Assembly (NCBI RefSeq): GCF_001042985.1
Contig: NZ_JYKY01000006.1
Span: 150,440 to 214,439, forward strand
Origin: Pseudomonas lundensis
Lineage (GTDB): Bacteria; Pseudomonadota; Gammaproteobacteria; Pseudomonadales; Pseudomonadaceae
DNA length: 64,000 nt
Reading direction: 5' to 3'
The translations under genes and the position numbers were made by a program. Under the pieces are notes generated by a model. The model was not told where the DNA came from. It saw nothing but the letters and a program-made list of their open reading frames with translations, and searched no databases. The first letter of the stretch is position 1. Each line of letters begins with the position of its first letter. Shown piece by piece: positions 45,456 to 55,192 of this stretch.

Positions 45456-45905
45456 TTACGGGTGCCACACCCGCAGCAAGCGCAGGCTGCCGGCCAGCGG
45501 CCACTCACCTTCGAGTTCTGCCAGGCTGGCGGTTTGCATGGGTTGAGGCTGCCGGCAATGACCATGCTGCAACAGACTGATCAGCTCACCCACGAACGGT
45601 TGATGGCTGACCAACAACACATTGCCGCTGTCCGGAAGTTGGTTGACGGCAAACCGGGGATCACTCTCCGGGGTCAGCCACGGTACGGTTTTCAAGGCTG
45701 AGCTGAATCCCAGCGCGTCGCGTACAAGATCGGCCGTCTGCTGAGCCCGGACATACGGGCTCACTAAGATGCAATCAAGCGGTTGCCCTATCAAGTGCGC
45801 GGCGCTGCGCACGACCTGCTGACGCCCATGCTCAGTGAGATTACGATCGGCATCGCGAAGGGCATGCGGCTCGGCTTCTCCATGACGCAATATCCATAAC
45901 TTCAT
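45456..45905 (-). CDS. sixA: Phosphohistidine phosphatase SixA
   Basis: A 149-residue single-domain histidine phosphatase. The catalytic LRHGEAEPHA (His8) is N-terminal, with VSPYVRAQQTA and the second His in LLVSHQPFVGEL. SixA dephosphorylates phosphohistidine on HPt-type proteins (ArcB and PtsO in E. coli). Its ATG overlaps the stop of the DUF4389 gene (ATGA), so it is coupled to it and gpsA. Confidence 0.93.
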   Translation of the reverse strand: MKLWILRHGEAEPHALRDADRNLTEHGRQQVVRSAAHLIGQPLDCILVSPYVRAQQTADLVRDALGFSSALKTVPWLTPESDPRFAVNQLPDSGNVLLVSHQPFVGELISLLQHGHCRQPQPMQTASLAELEGEWPLAGSLRLLRVWHP

Positions 45906-46231
45906 GGCTGTTTGGTCTGCGTCGCAGGCTCGACATAGGGGGCCTCGCCTTCTGGCGCACGGGGAGCGGGCCAGTCAGCAAAAGGCCAGGGTTTTTGCTC
46001 GGTGTGAAAACTACCAAAGCGACCGATTTGCGCCAGGTACAGGCTCAAACTGTCGCCGACATTCATCAGGCCGCCGTTCGGCGCGCCGTACACCAGCCGG
46101 TAAATCAGCTGCACCAGCACCAGGCCGCCGAGCAGCAACTGGGCGATTTGCCAGACCAGCAGAAAAACCAGCATCCACAGCACGCGCAACACTAGGGATT
46201 CGTACTGGGGGGCATTCGGGTTGTCATTCAT
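45902..46231 (-). CDS. DUF4389 membrane protein
   Basis: A 109-residue protein with one long hydrophobic region split in two helices (LRVLWMLVFLLVWQIAQLLLG and VLVQLIYRLVYG) and a Pro/Glu-rich C-terminal tail. DUF4389 family, function unknown. It sits between gpsA (18 bases upstream) and sixA (4-base overlap), the same order as in P. aeruginosa. Confidence 0.85.
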   Translation of the reverse strand: MNDNPNAPQYESLVLRVLWMLVFLLVWQIAQLLLGGLVLVQLIYRLVYGAPNGGLMNVGDSLSLYLAQIGRFGSFHTEQKPWPFADWPAPRAPEGEAPYVEPATQTKQP

Positions 46232-46249
46232 GGGTTGCTCCTGTCGGGC

Positions 46250-47275
46250 TCAGTTGAAACCACTGGTGGAAATAAAATCGACGTCAGTCTTGGGCTCGGC
46301 CCGCATCAGCACTTCAATCACCTGATTGAGCGTGCGCCCTTCAAAGAGGATCGCGTGCAAGCCTGCCACCAGCGGCATGTAAACATTCAGCTCCTGCGCC
46401 TTGGCCTTGAGCACCTTGAGAGTATTAACGCCTTCAGCCACTTCGCCAAGACGCGAGACGGCCTCTTCCAGGCTCAAGCCTTCACCCAGGGCAAACCCCA
46501 CCTGGTAGTTACGGCTCTTGGGGGAAGAGCAGGTCACGATCAAATCGCCTACCCCGGCCAGCCCAAGAAAGGTCATCGGGTTGGCACCTTGACTGACAGC
46601 AAATCGTGTCATTTCAGCCAAGGCACGGGTAATCAACATACTTTTGGTGTTTTCGCCCATGCCCAGCGCAACCGCCATACCAGCAATGATTGCATAGACG
46701 TTTTTAAGCGCCCCGCCCAGCTCGACGCCGAAGCGGTCGGCACTGGCATACACACGAAATGTGCGGCCATGCAAAACCGCTTGAACCTGCGTACACAGGG
46801 CTTCATCAGCACTGGCAACGACCGTGGCCGTGAGCGCATGTTCTGCGACTTCACGCGCCAGGTTAGGCCCCGACAACACGCCAATCCGCGCTTGCGGGGC
46901 GATCTCTTCAAGAATTTCGCTCATCAGTTTGAAGCTGTGGGCTTCAATGCCTTTGGTCAGGCTGACGAGCATTTTGCCGCTCAAGCGCTCGGCATGCGCT
47001 GACAGCACCGTCCGCAATGCGCTGGAAGGCAAAGCGACGAAACATAAATCACACGCCTCAAGGGTGGCGTGCAAGTCCGTGACCGGATCAACGCCTGGAT
47101 GAATCTTGATGCCTTTAAGGTAACGAGGGTTTTCACGGTTAAGTCGAATCGCCTCGGCTTGCACCGGGTCGCGCATCCATTGACGCACCGGGTGACCGTT
47201 TTCTGCCAGCAGGTTGGCCACCGCGGTGCCAAAGCTCCCGCCTCCCAAGACCGCAATCGCGCGCTGTTCAGTCAT
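46250..47275 (-). CDS. gpsA: Glycerol-3-phosphate dehydrogenase [NAD(P)+]
   Basis: A 341-residue enzyme making sn-glycerol 3-phosphate from dihydroxyacetone phosphate for phospholipid synthesis. It has the N-terminal Rossmann motif [27 protein letters not shown] and the catalytic lysine in [13 protein letters not shown] 47275 is used because AGGA lies 6 bases upstream and [13 protein letters not shown] is the normal start; an extra six codons upstream are not. Essential; first gene of gpsA-DUF4389-sixA. Confidence 0.95.
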   Translation of the reverse strand: MTEQRAIAVLGGGSFGTAVANLLAENGHPVRQWMRDPVQAEAIRLNRENPRYLKGIKIHPGVDPVTDLHATLEACDLCFVALPSSALRTVLSAHAERLSGKMLVSLTKGIEAHSFKLMSEILEEIAPQARIGVLSGPNLAREVAEHALTATVVASADEALCTQVQAVLHGRTFRVYASADRFGVELGGALKNVYAIIAGMAVALGMGENTKSMLITRALAEMTRFAVSQGANPMTFLGLAGVGDLIVTCSSPKSRNYQVGFALGEGLSLEEAVSRLGEVAEGVNTLKVLKAKAQELNVYMPLVAGLHAILFEGRTLNQVIEVLMRAEPKTDVDFISTSGFN

Positions 47276-47535
47276 AGCAATCCTGTCATCCATCTAGCCG
47301 TGGCAATGGCGGCATTATACGGAGCACATCCGCTGGGGCCAGCCCCCCTCACGCAGCGCCCTTGAGCGGCTGTTCCCTCAGAAAATGCATGGTTTTGACT
47401 GGAAAACTGATTCAGCTCGGTTAACATGCCGCCCATCATCCACACTCGAGGCAGCCTGGCTGCGCACCTGCATGACTGACTGCACGTCACGGCTGATCTC
47501 GGCACCCTGGCGCTGGCTCACGGAACCTCTCACTC

Positions 47536-49422
47536 ATGGCTGACCGACGCCGCTGGGATATTCACGCCCGTACCCAAATGATGAGCCTGGGCCCTGCTTT
47601 GCTGTTGACCCTGATGCTCATCAGCTTTTTTACCTTCGTGCGCCTGCAGGATTTGCGTCAAGAGCTCAACCACACAGGCCAGTTGATTGCTAACCAACTG
47701 GCCCCAGCCACGGAATTCGGGGTGATTTCCGGCAACACGCACGTGCTGGAAACCCTGATGCAAGCCTCGTTGAACACCCCTCACGTGCAATTCGTGCAGG
47801 TTCAGGACCGCGCCAACCAGGTGCTGGTGCATGCGCAGCAACCTTTGGCCGATAAGGGTCGCACCCGGGATGTAGAAGTGTTTGAGGCGCCCGTGCGGGT
47901 TCAAAGCATTTCAGGAAGACCCGACAACGATCCCATGACGCCTGCCACCGAGGATTACCTGGGGCGGGTGCTGGTGGGCATGTCCAGTGATGCCTTCAAT
48001 GAGCGCCAGCAGGACATCCTGTTGAAAGCCATGATCCTTGCGCTGTTTGCATTGGGCTTTACCTACTTGCTGGCGCGGCGCCTGGCGTCCAACCTGTCCC
48101 AGCCGATCAGCGACATGAGCGATGCGGTAAAGGCAATTCAAGAGGGGCACTTCAACACGCCTTTACCGGTGGTTGACGATGGTGAACTCGGCAGCCTGGC
48201 CCGCCACATTAACAACCTGGCGCACGGCCTGGCCCAAGCCAGCCGCGAACAACAGACCGCGATCGCTCAGTTGATCCAGACCCGCGAGGAAGCAGAGCGT
48301 GCCAACAGCGCAAAAACCGACTTTCTGGCCATGATGAGTCATGAGTTGCGCACGCCGATGAACGGTGTTCTGGGGATGCTGCAATTGCTTGAAACCACCC
48401 ACATGACGGACGAACAAGCTGAGTACGCCGCACTGGCCTCGGAGTCCACGGAACACTTGCTCAAGGTCATCAACGACATCCTCGATTTCTCCAGAATCGA
48501 GCGTTCCACCCTGGAGCTGGAGCAGATTCCGTTCAACCTTGCCGAGCTTGTGGGCAATTGCGCGCAGGCGTTTCAGCACAGTGCCGTACAGCGTGGTCTG
48601 AAACTGAACTTGAGCATGGCCCAGGGCTTGCAGGATTTACAGGTCATGGGCGACCCCACGCGGATTCGTCAGATACTGGTGAACTTGATCGGCAACGCAC
48701 TGAAGTTCACCGAGCAGGGTCAAGTCAGTATCGAGCCGGCCTGGCAACCGCTGGACCATGAACTGATCTGGTTCACTTGCACGGTACGCGACAGCGGGAT
48801 CGGGATCAGCGCAGACAAGCTGGAGTCGATGTTCAAGGCCTTCCAGCAAGCCGACAGTTCGATTTCTCGACGCTACGGCGGCACCGGGCTTGGCTTGCCC
48901 ATTGCCCGCACCCTGGCTGAACGCATGGGCGGTCGCTTGCTTGCGCAAAGCGAAGAATCTCAAGGCTCGGTCTTCACCCTGGAAATCCCCCTTGAGCTGC
49001 ACCAGAGCATTGCCATTAACCCAAGGCCGGCGATGGCTGCGGACAACGCGTGCATCAAAGGACGCAAGATTCTGCTGGTGGAAGATAACCCGGTCAATCA
49101 GACCGTTATCGACGCCATGCTCAGCAGCCTGGGGTATGAAGTGAGCATGGTCAGTGACGGCGCACAGGCCATCCACCGGGCCAACACCGAGGCATTTACA
49201 GCCATCCTGATGGATTGCAGGCTGCCGATCATTGACGGTTATGAGGCGACCCGGCAGATCCGCCAATTGTCGGGTTGCACGGACGTGCCCATCATTGCGC
49301 TGACCGCCAACGCCTTGCAGGGCGACCGCGAGGCGTGCCTGCAAGCCGGAATGAACGATTACCTGGCCAAGCCGTTCAAACGTACTGATCTGGAGCAAAT
49401 ACTGCGGCGCTGGGTCCAGTAA
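47536..49422 (+). CDS. Hybrid sensor histidine kinase, PA1611-like
   Basis: A 628-residue inner-membrane kinase. Two transmembrane helices (about residues 14-36 and 170-190) enclose a periplasmic sensor domain of about 130 residues. They are followed by HAMP (about 192-245), HisKA with His269 in MMSHELRTPMNG, an ATPase domain with GGTGLGLPI, and a receiver domain with Asp560 in LMDCRLP. The P. aeruginosa relative, also next to fabA, interacts with RetS and influences the GacS/GacA switch. The protein ends right after the receiver domain, so no Hpt domain is visible. Confidence 0.9.
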   Translation: MADRRRWDIHARTQMMSLGPALLLTLMLISFFTFVRLQDLRQELNHTGQLIANQLAPATEFGVISGNTHVLETLMQASLNTPHVQFVQVQDRANQVLVHAQQPLADKGRTRDVEVFEAPVRVQSISGRPDNDPMTPATEDYLGRVLVGMSSDAFNERQQDILLKAMILALFALGFTYLLARRLASNLSQPISDMSDAVKAIQEGHFNTPLPVVDDGELGSLARHINNLAHGLAQASREQQTAIAQLIQTREEAERANSAKTDFLAMMSHELRTPMNGVLGMLQLLETTHMTDEQAEYAALASESTEHLLKVINDILDFSRIERSTLELEQIPFNLAELVGNCAQAFQHSAVQRGLKLNLSMAQGLQDLQVMGDPTRIRQILVNLIGNALKFTEQGQVSIEPAWQPLDHELIWFTCTVRDSGIGISADKLESMFKAFQQADSSISRRYGGTGLGLPIARTLAERMGGRLLAQSEESQGSVFTLEIPLELHQSIAINPRPAMAADNACIKGRKILLVEDNPVNQTVIDAMLSSLGYEVSMVSDGAQAIHRANTEAFTAILMDCRLPIIDGYEATRQIRQLSGCTDVPIIALTANALQGDREACLQAGMNDYLAKPFKRTDLEQILRRWVQ

Positions 49423-49523
49423 CTTATGGCTATTAGCCTACCTGCGACTGGCGTAAAACCTAAAAGTGCGGCAGTCTTAGGCACCCGATTGGGGCCCTTG
49501 ACCGGCCTGAATTACAATTTCAG

Positions 49524-49537
49524 TGAACAAGTGTACA
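49524..49537 (+). promoter_or_regulatory. Candidate DesT-type operator upstream of fabA
   Basis: TGAACAAGTGTACA is an imperfect palindrome (TG-x-ACA-x2-TGT-x-CA) close to the DesT operator core TGAACA...TGTTCA that controls fabAB in Pseudomonas. It lies about 135 bases upstream of the fabA start. The region 49423-49671 holds no gene. Confidence 0.45.
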
Positions 49538-49671
49538 TTTGTGCCCTTGGCGCTGTGACTTTCACTACTACGCAATAGTCTATGTGTAGGCTGGCGAACT
49601 GAGACGGGTATGTTTCAGTTGGTCGGGAAGTTTTGCCCCACCTTGCCGCATGGGATTATTGAGGAGCTCGC

Positions 49672-50187
49672 ATGACCAAACAAAACGCCTTTACTCGGGA
49701 AGATCTGCTGCGCTGTAGCCGCGGCGAACTGTTCGGCCCAGGTAACGCGCAACTGCCCGCCCCTAACATGCTGATGGTGGATCGCATCATCCATATCAGT
49801 GAAGAGGGTGGCAAGTACGGCAAAGGTGAATTGGTCGCCGAGCTGGATATCACCCCTGACCTGTGGTTCTTCGCCTGTCACTTTGAAGGTGACCCGGTGA
49901 TGCCAGGTTGCCTGGGCCTCGACGCCATGTGGCAACTGGTGGGTTTCTACCTCGGCTGGCAAGGTCTGCCGGGCCGCGGTCGTGCCTTGGGTTCAGGCGA
50001 AGTGAAGTTCTTCGGCCAGGTCCTGCCGACCGCACAGAAAGTCACTTACAACATCCATATAAAGCGCGTCCTCAAGGGCAAGCTGAACCTGGCCATTGCC
50101 GATGGTTCGGTGGCCGTTGACGGTCGCGAAATCTACACCGCCGAAGGCCTTCGCGTCGGCGTTTTCACTTCAACTGACAACTTCTAA
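49672..50187 (+). CDS. fabA: 3-hydroxydecanoyl-ACP dehydratase/isomerase
   Basis: A 171-residue hotdog enzyme, same length as other FabA proteins. The active-site His is in [23 protein letters not shown], with the catalytic Asp in GLDAMW. It makes the cis double bond that starts anaerobic unsaturated fatty acid synthesis. GAGGAG precedes the ATG. FabB follows 11 bases after the stop, so the pair forms an operon, as is typical of Pseudomonas. Confidence 0.97.
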   Translation: MTKQNAFTREDLLRCSRGELFGPGNAQLPAPNMLMVDRIIHISEEGGKYGKGELVAELDITPDLWFFACHFEGDPVMPGCLGLDAMWQLVGFYLGWQGLPGRGRALGSGEVKFFGQVLPTAQKVTYNIHIKRVLKGKLNLAIADGSVAVDGREIYTAEGLRVGVFTSTDNF

Positions 50188-50198
50188 GGGTTATCCGC

Positions 50199-51419
50199 AT
50201 GCGCCGCGTCGTTATCACTGGTCTGGGCATCGTTTCGTGCCTGGGCAATGACAAAGAGACCGTCTCCGCTAACCTGCGTGCAAGTCGCCCTGGCATCCGA
50301 TTCAACCCGGAATATGCCGAAATGGGTCTGCGTAGCCAGGTTTCCGGCTCCATTGACCTGAACCTCGAAGAACTGATCGATCGCAAGATTTATCGTTTCG
50401 TCGGCCACGCAGCTGCATACGCTTACTTGGCCATGAAAGACGCCATCACTGATTCGGGCCTGACCGAGGAGCAAGTCTCCAACCCGCGTACCGGCCTGAT
50501 TGCCGGTTCGGGCGGCGCGTCGACCCTGAACCAGATGGAAGCGCTGGACATCCTGCGCGAAAAAGGCGTTAAACGTGTTGGCCCATACCGTGTAACGCGG
50601 ACCATGAGCAGCACCGTTTCGGCTTGCCTGGCCACACCGTTCAAGATCAAGGGCCTGAACTACTCCATTGCTTCTGCCTGCGCCACCAGTGCTCACTGCA
50701 TCGGTACTGCCATGGAACAGATTCAGATGGGCAAGCAGGACATCGTATTCGCCGGCGGCGGTGAAGAAGAACACTGGAGCCAATCGTTCCTGTTCGACGC
50801 CATGGGCGCCCTTTCCAGCCAATACAACGACACGCCGGAAAAAGCCTCCCGTGCCTACGATGCCAAGCGTGACGGTTTCGTCATTGCCGGTGGTGGCGGC
50901 ATGGTTGTGGTTGAGGAGCTGGAGCACGCTCTGGCCCGCGGCGCCAAAATCTACGCCGAGATCGTCGGTTACGGTGCAACATCCGACGGTTACGACATGG
51001 TTGCCCCAAGCGGTGAAGGCGCCATTCGTTGCATGCAGATGGCAATGTCTACCGTTGACGCCCCAATCGACTACATCAACACCCACGGCACCTCGACCCC
51101 GGTCGGCGACATTGCCGAGATGAAAGGTGTGCGTGAAGTGTTCGGTGAAAATGCGCCCGCCATCAGCTCCACCAAGAGCCTGTCGGGTCACTCCCTGGGC
51201 GCCGCAGGCGTTCACGAAGCGATCTACTGCATGCTGATGATGGAAGGCAACTTCATTGCTGGCTCGGCCAACATTGAGGAACTGGATCCGGCGGTCGCCG
51301 ACATGCCGATCCTGACCAAAACCCGTGAAGATGCAAAAATCGACACGGTGATGAGCAACAGCTTCGGTTTCGGCGGCACTAATGCCACGCTGATTCTCAA
51401 GCGTTGGGCGGGCAAATAA
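50199..51419 (+). CDS. fabB: 3-oxoacyl-ACP synthase I
   Basis: A 406-residue KAS I. The nucleophile is Cys in SACATSAHC, the two catalytic histidines are in [11 protein letters not shown] and [10 protein letters not shown], and the C-terminal [12 protein letters not shown] is the usual glycine-rich loop. FabB elongates the unsaturated intermediate made by FabA. Length matches E. coli FabB (406). It ends the operon and is followed by a strong terminator. Confidence 0.97.
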   Translation: MRRVVITGLGIVSCLGNDKETVSANLRASRPGIRFNPEYAEMGLRSQVSGSIDLNLEELIDRKIYRFVGHAAAYAYLAMKDAITDSGLTEEQVSNPRTGLIAGSGGASTLNQMEALDILREKGVKRVGPYRVTRTMSSTVSACLATPFKIKGLNYSIASACATSAHCIGTAMEQIQMGKQDIVFAGGGEEEHWSQSFLFDAMGALSSQYNDTPEKASRAYDAKRDGFVIAGGGGMVVVEELEHALARGAKIYAEIVGYGATSDGYDMVAPSGEGAIRCMQMAMSTVDAPIDYINTHGTSTPVGDIAEMKGVREVFGENAPAISSTKSLSGHSLGAAGVHEAIYCMLMMEGNFIAGSANIEELDPAVADMPILTKTREDAKIDTVMSNSFGFGGTNATLILKRWAGK

Positions 51420-51437
51420 GCCAACCCCTTGCCTCAT

Positions 51438-51467
51438 AAAAAAGCCCTGACCCGTCAGGGCTTTTTT
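51438..51467 (+). terminator. Rho-independent terminator of fabAB
   Basis: AAGCCCTGA pairs with TCAGGGCTT around a CCCG loop, followed by a T-run, 18 bases after the fabB stop. Confidence 0.95.
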
Positions 51468-51736
51468 GTGGCTGGCATTTACCTTCAGAAGCGCTATTTC
51501 GCCACCAAGTATTACCCCCATCGAAATGATTCACTCCCGCTTAATGACCTCAAACCCCGTTGATTATTAACGACCTCCAACACCGTAATGACGCGCCATT
51601 TACAAGAAATTAAAACAGCGCTCACGGCCTATCGAAACATTCAAAAACACCCCTTTAATACACCTCACTCCTTGTCGACTACGTTTATTTAAACCGCCAA
51701 CACAACGATTAATACTTACGCGCACAAGGAAGAGCC
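51468..51736 (+). other. AT-rich intergenic region upstream of the orphan gene
   Basis: After the fabAB terminator the DNA becomes clearly AT-richer than its surroundings (runs such as TTGATTATTAACG and AAGAAATTAAAAC). No reading frame, repeat or terminator was recognised. It must carry the promoter for the gene at 51737, which has GGAAGAG before its ATG. Confidence 0.5.
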
Positions 51737-52519
51737 ATGAAATCAATCATGCTTAATATGAAACAGAAGGCGTTACCTCTCGCGATGAGCGGGGTAAAAA
51801 ACAAACTTTTTGTTCTCCTGGAAACAACAGGCGAAAAGGAGCGTTATGGGGCAAAACTTGAAGCCATCATGACCCCTAGCAGTAACAGTCACGTTAACGG
51901 CATTTTTATGTACAACGCTCAATACGGTTACCAAGCGCACCCTAATGGTCGCGACGGGCACTGGTTCTACGCGCCTTCCTTCAACTCAGAGCACTGGAAA
52001 TCCGAGATTTTTGTCTACGTAACGTGCGGCAACTTACCCACTGACGGTAGTGTCGTCGAAGTCGGTACCTTCACGTATTACAGCCCAGAAGGCGTACGGG
52101 GTGTCTCGACCCCATTGCGGGTAAGAGCGCCTTTTGACCCCAGAGTCAAAATTAACTTAAAACAAGAACTGCTCGCCAGTTGGGAAGATAACTTAAGTGG
52201 CAAGCGCGTCTACAGTCACAGGATCAGCCTTGATTTGCCTGATAAGAATGTCAGCCACTGGAGCGTTTCTTTTAAAGTCGGGAAAGGAACACTCGTTTTC
52301 AACAAGCCCTGGACCGCATACACCCACGATGAACATACAGGGGTCATCAAACTCACGTGGTCACCCGCTAAAGACGCTACACACACTGAAAATAGACAGG
52401 TCGACTTCCAGTTACTGTCCACGTCTAAACACTACGAGCCCGCGCTGGAGAATCTGGCCAACCTTGAGGGTCATTACGTTATGAAAGGAAGTCCATTGGC
52501 CAGCGACTGCCAGGATTAA
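51737..52519 (+). CDS. Orphan protein, possible carbohydrate-binding-like C-terminal domain
   Basis: A 260-residue protein without a clear signal peptide. The N-terminal half has aromatic-rich strands (IFMYNAQYGYQ, GRDGHWFYAPSFN). The C-terminal half (about residues 135-240) reads as a beta-sandwich with spaced tryptophans (ASWEDN, SHWSVSFKVG, NKPWTAY, KLTWSPA), reminiscent of CBM2-like domains; this is a weak resemblance, not an assignment. Codon use and base composition are more AT-rich than the neighbours. It sits between fabB and a secreted amidohydrolase, in a patch that looks acquired. Function unknown. Confidence 0.6.
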   Translation: MKSIMLNMKQKALPLAMSGVKNKLFVLLETTGEKERYGAKLEAIMTPSSNSHVNGIFMYNAQYGYQAHPNGRDGHWFYAPSFNSEHWKSEIFVYVTCGNLPTDGSVVEVGTFTYYSPEGVRGVSTPLRVRAPFDPRVKINLKQELLASWEDNLSGKRVYSHRISLDLPDKNVSHWSVSFKVGKGTLVFNKPWTAYTHDEHTGVIKLTWSPAKDATHTENRQVDFQLLSTSKHYEPALENLANLEGHYVMKGSPLASDCQD

Positions 52520-52644
52520 GACTGTACTGTTACGCCTATCAGCAAGTGCGCGCCAACATCTGTAGATGAGCTGACGCGCATGTTTAGGCGTGCTTATCAC
52601 GCCTATTTAAAGAGTGTCGCGCTGCTGGAATCACTGAGAGAGAA

Positions 52645-53652
52645 TCAATTTTTATTCTTGGGCAAGATGGCTAAAAAGTTATCTTTGGCAACCTTATGAG
52701 CAACCTCCACTGGCAGCGCGTTTAAAAAGGGATCAAAGCTGCGCATTTCCTGGCCTAACTTGTCGAACCGCCCTACCACATCTGACCCCAACATGAAGCG
52801 CTCAGGATGACGCTTCACTAACGCTACCCACTCAGGTCGGGGCTTGCCTTGCTCATCCAGCAGATAAGGCGTGAGCATGCTCCAGGACAGGTCGATATAA
52901 AGATTGGGATAAGTGGCCAGCAAACGGGTCAACGTCGGCAATAAAAACTCCATCTGTGTTTGATGCCGATGAATCTCGGCGCTGGTACCGGCATGCGCCC
53001 AAATAAAGCGCGTATCAGGGTGTTGGCCCAGCGGTTCTTCGATTTCTGCCAGGTATAACGGATTTTTTTCACGCTTTGACGTGATATTCGAATGCACCAG
53101 CACCGGCAGGTCATGCTCGGCCGCCAAGGTGTAAATACGCATCATCGCCTCATTGTTGGCTCGTGGCGTATCCCCGGAAATCAGTGCCGTCAGGTCGTCG
53201 TGACGGGTGAAGACCTCGCCAATGCCTTGCCACAGCCCCGGATTGAGGTCGAGCATGCGCTGTATGTGCGCGGCGGAATTCTTGTCATTCGGATTAAACC
53301 CCGACAGAAACGGATGAAAATGCCGACGTTGCTCAGCGCTAAGCTGCTTGACCGCCTCCGCCACCCACACATCGGTTGCGCTGTACCAATAAGCGTCAGC
53401 GTCGTCACCCGCGTAGTAACGAGGGCGCTTGGGTTCGTCTTCATGCCACTTTTTGGCCACTGGAATGCCAGAAATCATCACGTGTTGAATGCGATTTTTC
53501 TCCATCGCTCGCAGCAACTCAGGCATACCGGCGGTTTCCTGGAAAAAATCCACGTAATGCAAATGCGCGTCGCTGTAAGCATATTCGCGAGCCTGCACCG
53601 TGGCACAGACCGCCAACACCCCCAAAGCCAAAAACACAGATGTGAATCTCAA
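52645..53652 (-). CDS. Secreted amidohydrolase-family TIM-barrel protein
   Basis: A 335-residue protein with a signal peptide (FTSVFLALGVLAVCATVQA). The mature part has the metal-site start YSDAHLHYVDFF (HxH), a later VLVHSN with a His, FIWAHAGTS and the Asp in FMLGSDVVGRF, all matching the amidohydrolase 2 (PF04909-like) layout. It is therefore a metal-dependent periplasmic hydrolase or decarboxylase; substrate unknown. Moderately AT-rich compared with the core genes. Confidence 0.8.
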   Translation of the reverse strand: MRFTSVFLALGVLAVCATVQAREYAYSDAHLHYVDFFQETAGMPELLRAMEKNRIQHVMISGIPVAKKWHEDEPKRPRYYAGDDADAYWYSATDVWVAEAVKQLSAEQRRHFHPFLSGFNPNDKNSAAHIQRMLDLNPGLWQGIGEVFTRHDDLTALISGDTPRANNEAMMRIYTLAAEHDLPVLVHSNITSKREKNPLYLAEIEEPLGQHPDTRFIWAHAGTSAEIHRHQTQMEFLLPTLTRLLATYPNLYIDLSWSMLTPYLLDEQGKPRPEWVALVKRHPERFMLGSDVVGRFDKLGQEMRSFDPFLNALPVEVAHKVAKDNFLAILPKNKN

Positions 53653-53792
53653 TGCGTCATCCTCATGTAGTGATACGAGTAGACCCGATCAGGGGCTCCG
53701 GGGTTCATGCCATGGTTTTAAATGGAACGCACAATCCCCCAGATGCTCTATAAAGATCAGGACCTTTAATCACTGCCAAGCTGAGGTTTGCC

Positions 53793-54209
53793 ATGACTGT
53801 TACCGTTAATACTGTGTCGCAAGATGGTTTTCGTCACAGCATCAAGATCGACGACTACGAACTGTTTACCGACGTGCCCAAAAGCGCGGGCGGCGAAGGA
53901 AGTGCGCCGTCACCTCACGACTACTTCGATGCGTCATTGGCCGCCTGCAAAGCGTTGACACTGAAGATGTATGCGCAAAAGAAAGACATCCCGCTGACAG
54001 GCGTCACGGTCGAGATCAAGCACGATGCCGAGCAGGAACAAAAAGGCCGTTACAAACTGATCGTCAAGCTGACACTCAAGGGCGTATTGACGGACGCACA
54101 GCGCCAGGATCTGCACAAAGTCGCGGACAAATGCCCGGTACACAAACTCATGACATCCGCTGAGATTGAGATCGAAACGCACCTGTCTGAAGGCGCCTTC
54201 AGCCAGTAA
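53793..54209 (+). CDS. OsmC/YhfA-family peroxide-reducing protein
   Basis: A 138-residue OsmC-fold protein. The two redox cysteines are Cys52 (LAACKALTLKMYAQ, on the central helix) and the Cys in DKCPVHKL. The family reduces organic hydroperoxides via a thiol cycle, but this short subfamily is less studied than Ohr and OsmC. ATG with AGG upstream. The pirin gene follows after 64 bases. Confidence 0.88.
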   Translation: MTVTVNTVSQDGFRHSIKIDDYELFTDVPKSAGGEGSAPSPHDYFDASLAACKALTLKMYAQKKDIPLTGVTVEIKHDAEQEQKGRYKLIVKLTLKGVLTDAQRQDLHKVADKCPVHKLMTSAEIEIETHLSEGAFSQ

Positions 54210-54273
54210 ACGGAGCGCGCTAACGCGGAGCGTTGGGGTATGCTCAACGCTCCTTGATTGCCGGAGCAGGCTC

Positions 54274-55134
54274 ATGTCTGCACGTATCGTGATTCGCCCC
54301 CGCGCTGAAGCAGTGGAAGGCCAACCTATTCTGCGTCCGCTTCCTTCTGCCAAGTGCCGCAGTGTCGGCCCTTTTGTGTTTTTTGATCACATCCTGCAGA
54401 GCCGCTATCTGCCAGGCCATGGGATGAATATCCGACAGCATCCTCATATCGGTCTGTCGACCCTTACCTATTTGTATGAAGGTCATTTGCAGCACAAGGA
54501 CAGCCTGGGCTCCGATCAACACGTCGGACCGGGTGATGTCAGCTGGATGACGGCAGGAGCAGCCATTGCTCACATTGAACGAACCCCTGAGCCCTTTCTT
54601 TCTGCCGGCTCTGATATTCATGGCCTGCAGGTGTGGCTTGCGTCTCCCACAGAGCATGAACAAGGGCCTGGCCACTATCGCTATCACCCGGCTGACAGCC
54701 TGCCCGTCAGCGACACCTTGGGTGTCAGGATTTGCCTGATTGCAGGTTCCGGGTTTTGCTTGACCTCCCCGGTGCCCGTGCTTTCTCCCACGCTCTACGC
54801 CGACGTACAGATGCAGACTGCGACCACGTTGCTGATCCCGGCTGAGCATGAAGAGCGTGCGGTGTATGTGCTGGAGGGCGATGCGAAAGCCGATGGCGAG
54901 CCGCTGGAGGTTCGCACACTCAACGTGTTGTCGGCAGGAGAGGATGTGATGCTTTGCGCTGACAGTCCCTGTCACGTTGTGATTCTCGGCGGCGCAACCC
55001 TGGACGGGCCACGTCGAATGAACTGGAATTTCGTCGCCAGCGATCAGGCGCTGATTGAGCGGGCCAGGGCTCGCTGGACTGCCGGGCAATGGCCCACCGT
55101 ACCGGGCGAGACTGGCCGCATCGAATTACCCTGA
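54274..55134 (+). CDS. Pirin family protein
   Basis: A 286-residue bicupin protein. The first cupin has the metal site HPHIGLSTLTYLYEGHLQHKDSLG, with His in the HPH and HLQHKD segments, and the motif DVSWMTAGAAIAHIE. The second cupin (about residues 170-280) lacks a clear site. Bacterial pirins include quercetinase-active and regulatory members, so function is open. The ATG at 54274 is preceded by CGGAGCAGG. Confidence 0.85.
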   Translation: MSARIVIRPRAEAVEGQPILRPLPSAKCRSVGPFVFFDHILQSRYLPGHGMNIRQHPHIGLSTLTYLYEGHLQHKDSLGSDQHVGPGDVSWMTAGAAIAHIERTPEPFLSAGSDIHGLQVWLASPTEHEQGPGHYRYHPADSLPVSDTLGVRICLIAGSGFCLTSPVPVLSPTLYADVQMQTATTLLIPAEHEERAVYVLEGDAKADGEPLEVRTLNVLSAGEDVMLCADSPCHVVILGGATLDGPRRMNWNFVASDQALIERARARWTAGQWPTVPGETGRIELP

Positions 55135-55144
55135 ACCTCAAACC

Positions 55145-55183
55145 GCTGGCGAAGGGAACGAAAAGTTCGTCACCTTCGCCAGC
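55145..55183. terminator. Long stem-loop between pirin and chemoreceptor genes
   Basis: GCTGGCGAAGG pairs with CCTTCGCCAGC (11 bp); the 17-base interior contains another GAAC/GTTC stem. It lies between two convergent stop codons with no T-run. Probable shared transcript end. Confidence 0.5.
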
Positions 55184-55192
55184 ATCGGCCAA

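Noticed and set aside
50184..51521. Minus-strand frame of 445 codons over fabB
   Set aside because: It mirrors fabB and runs through its terminator; no start signal.
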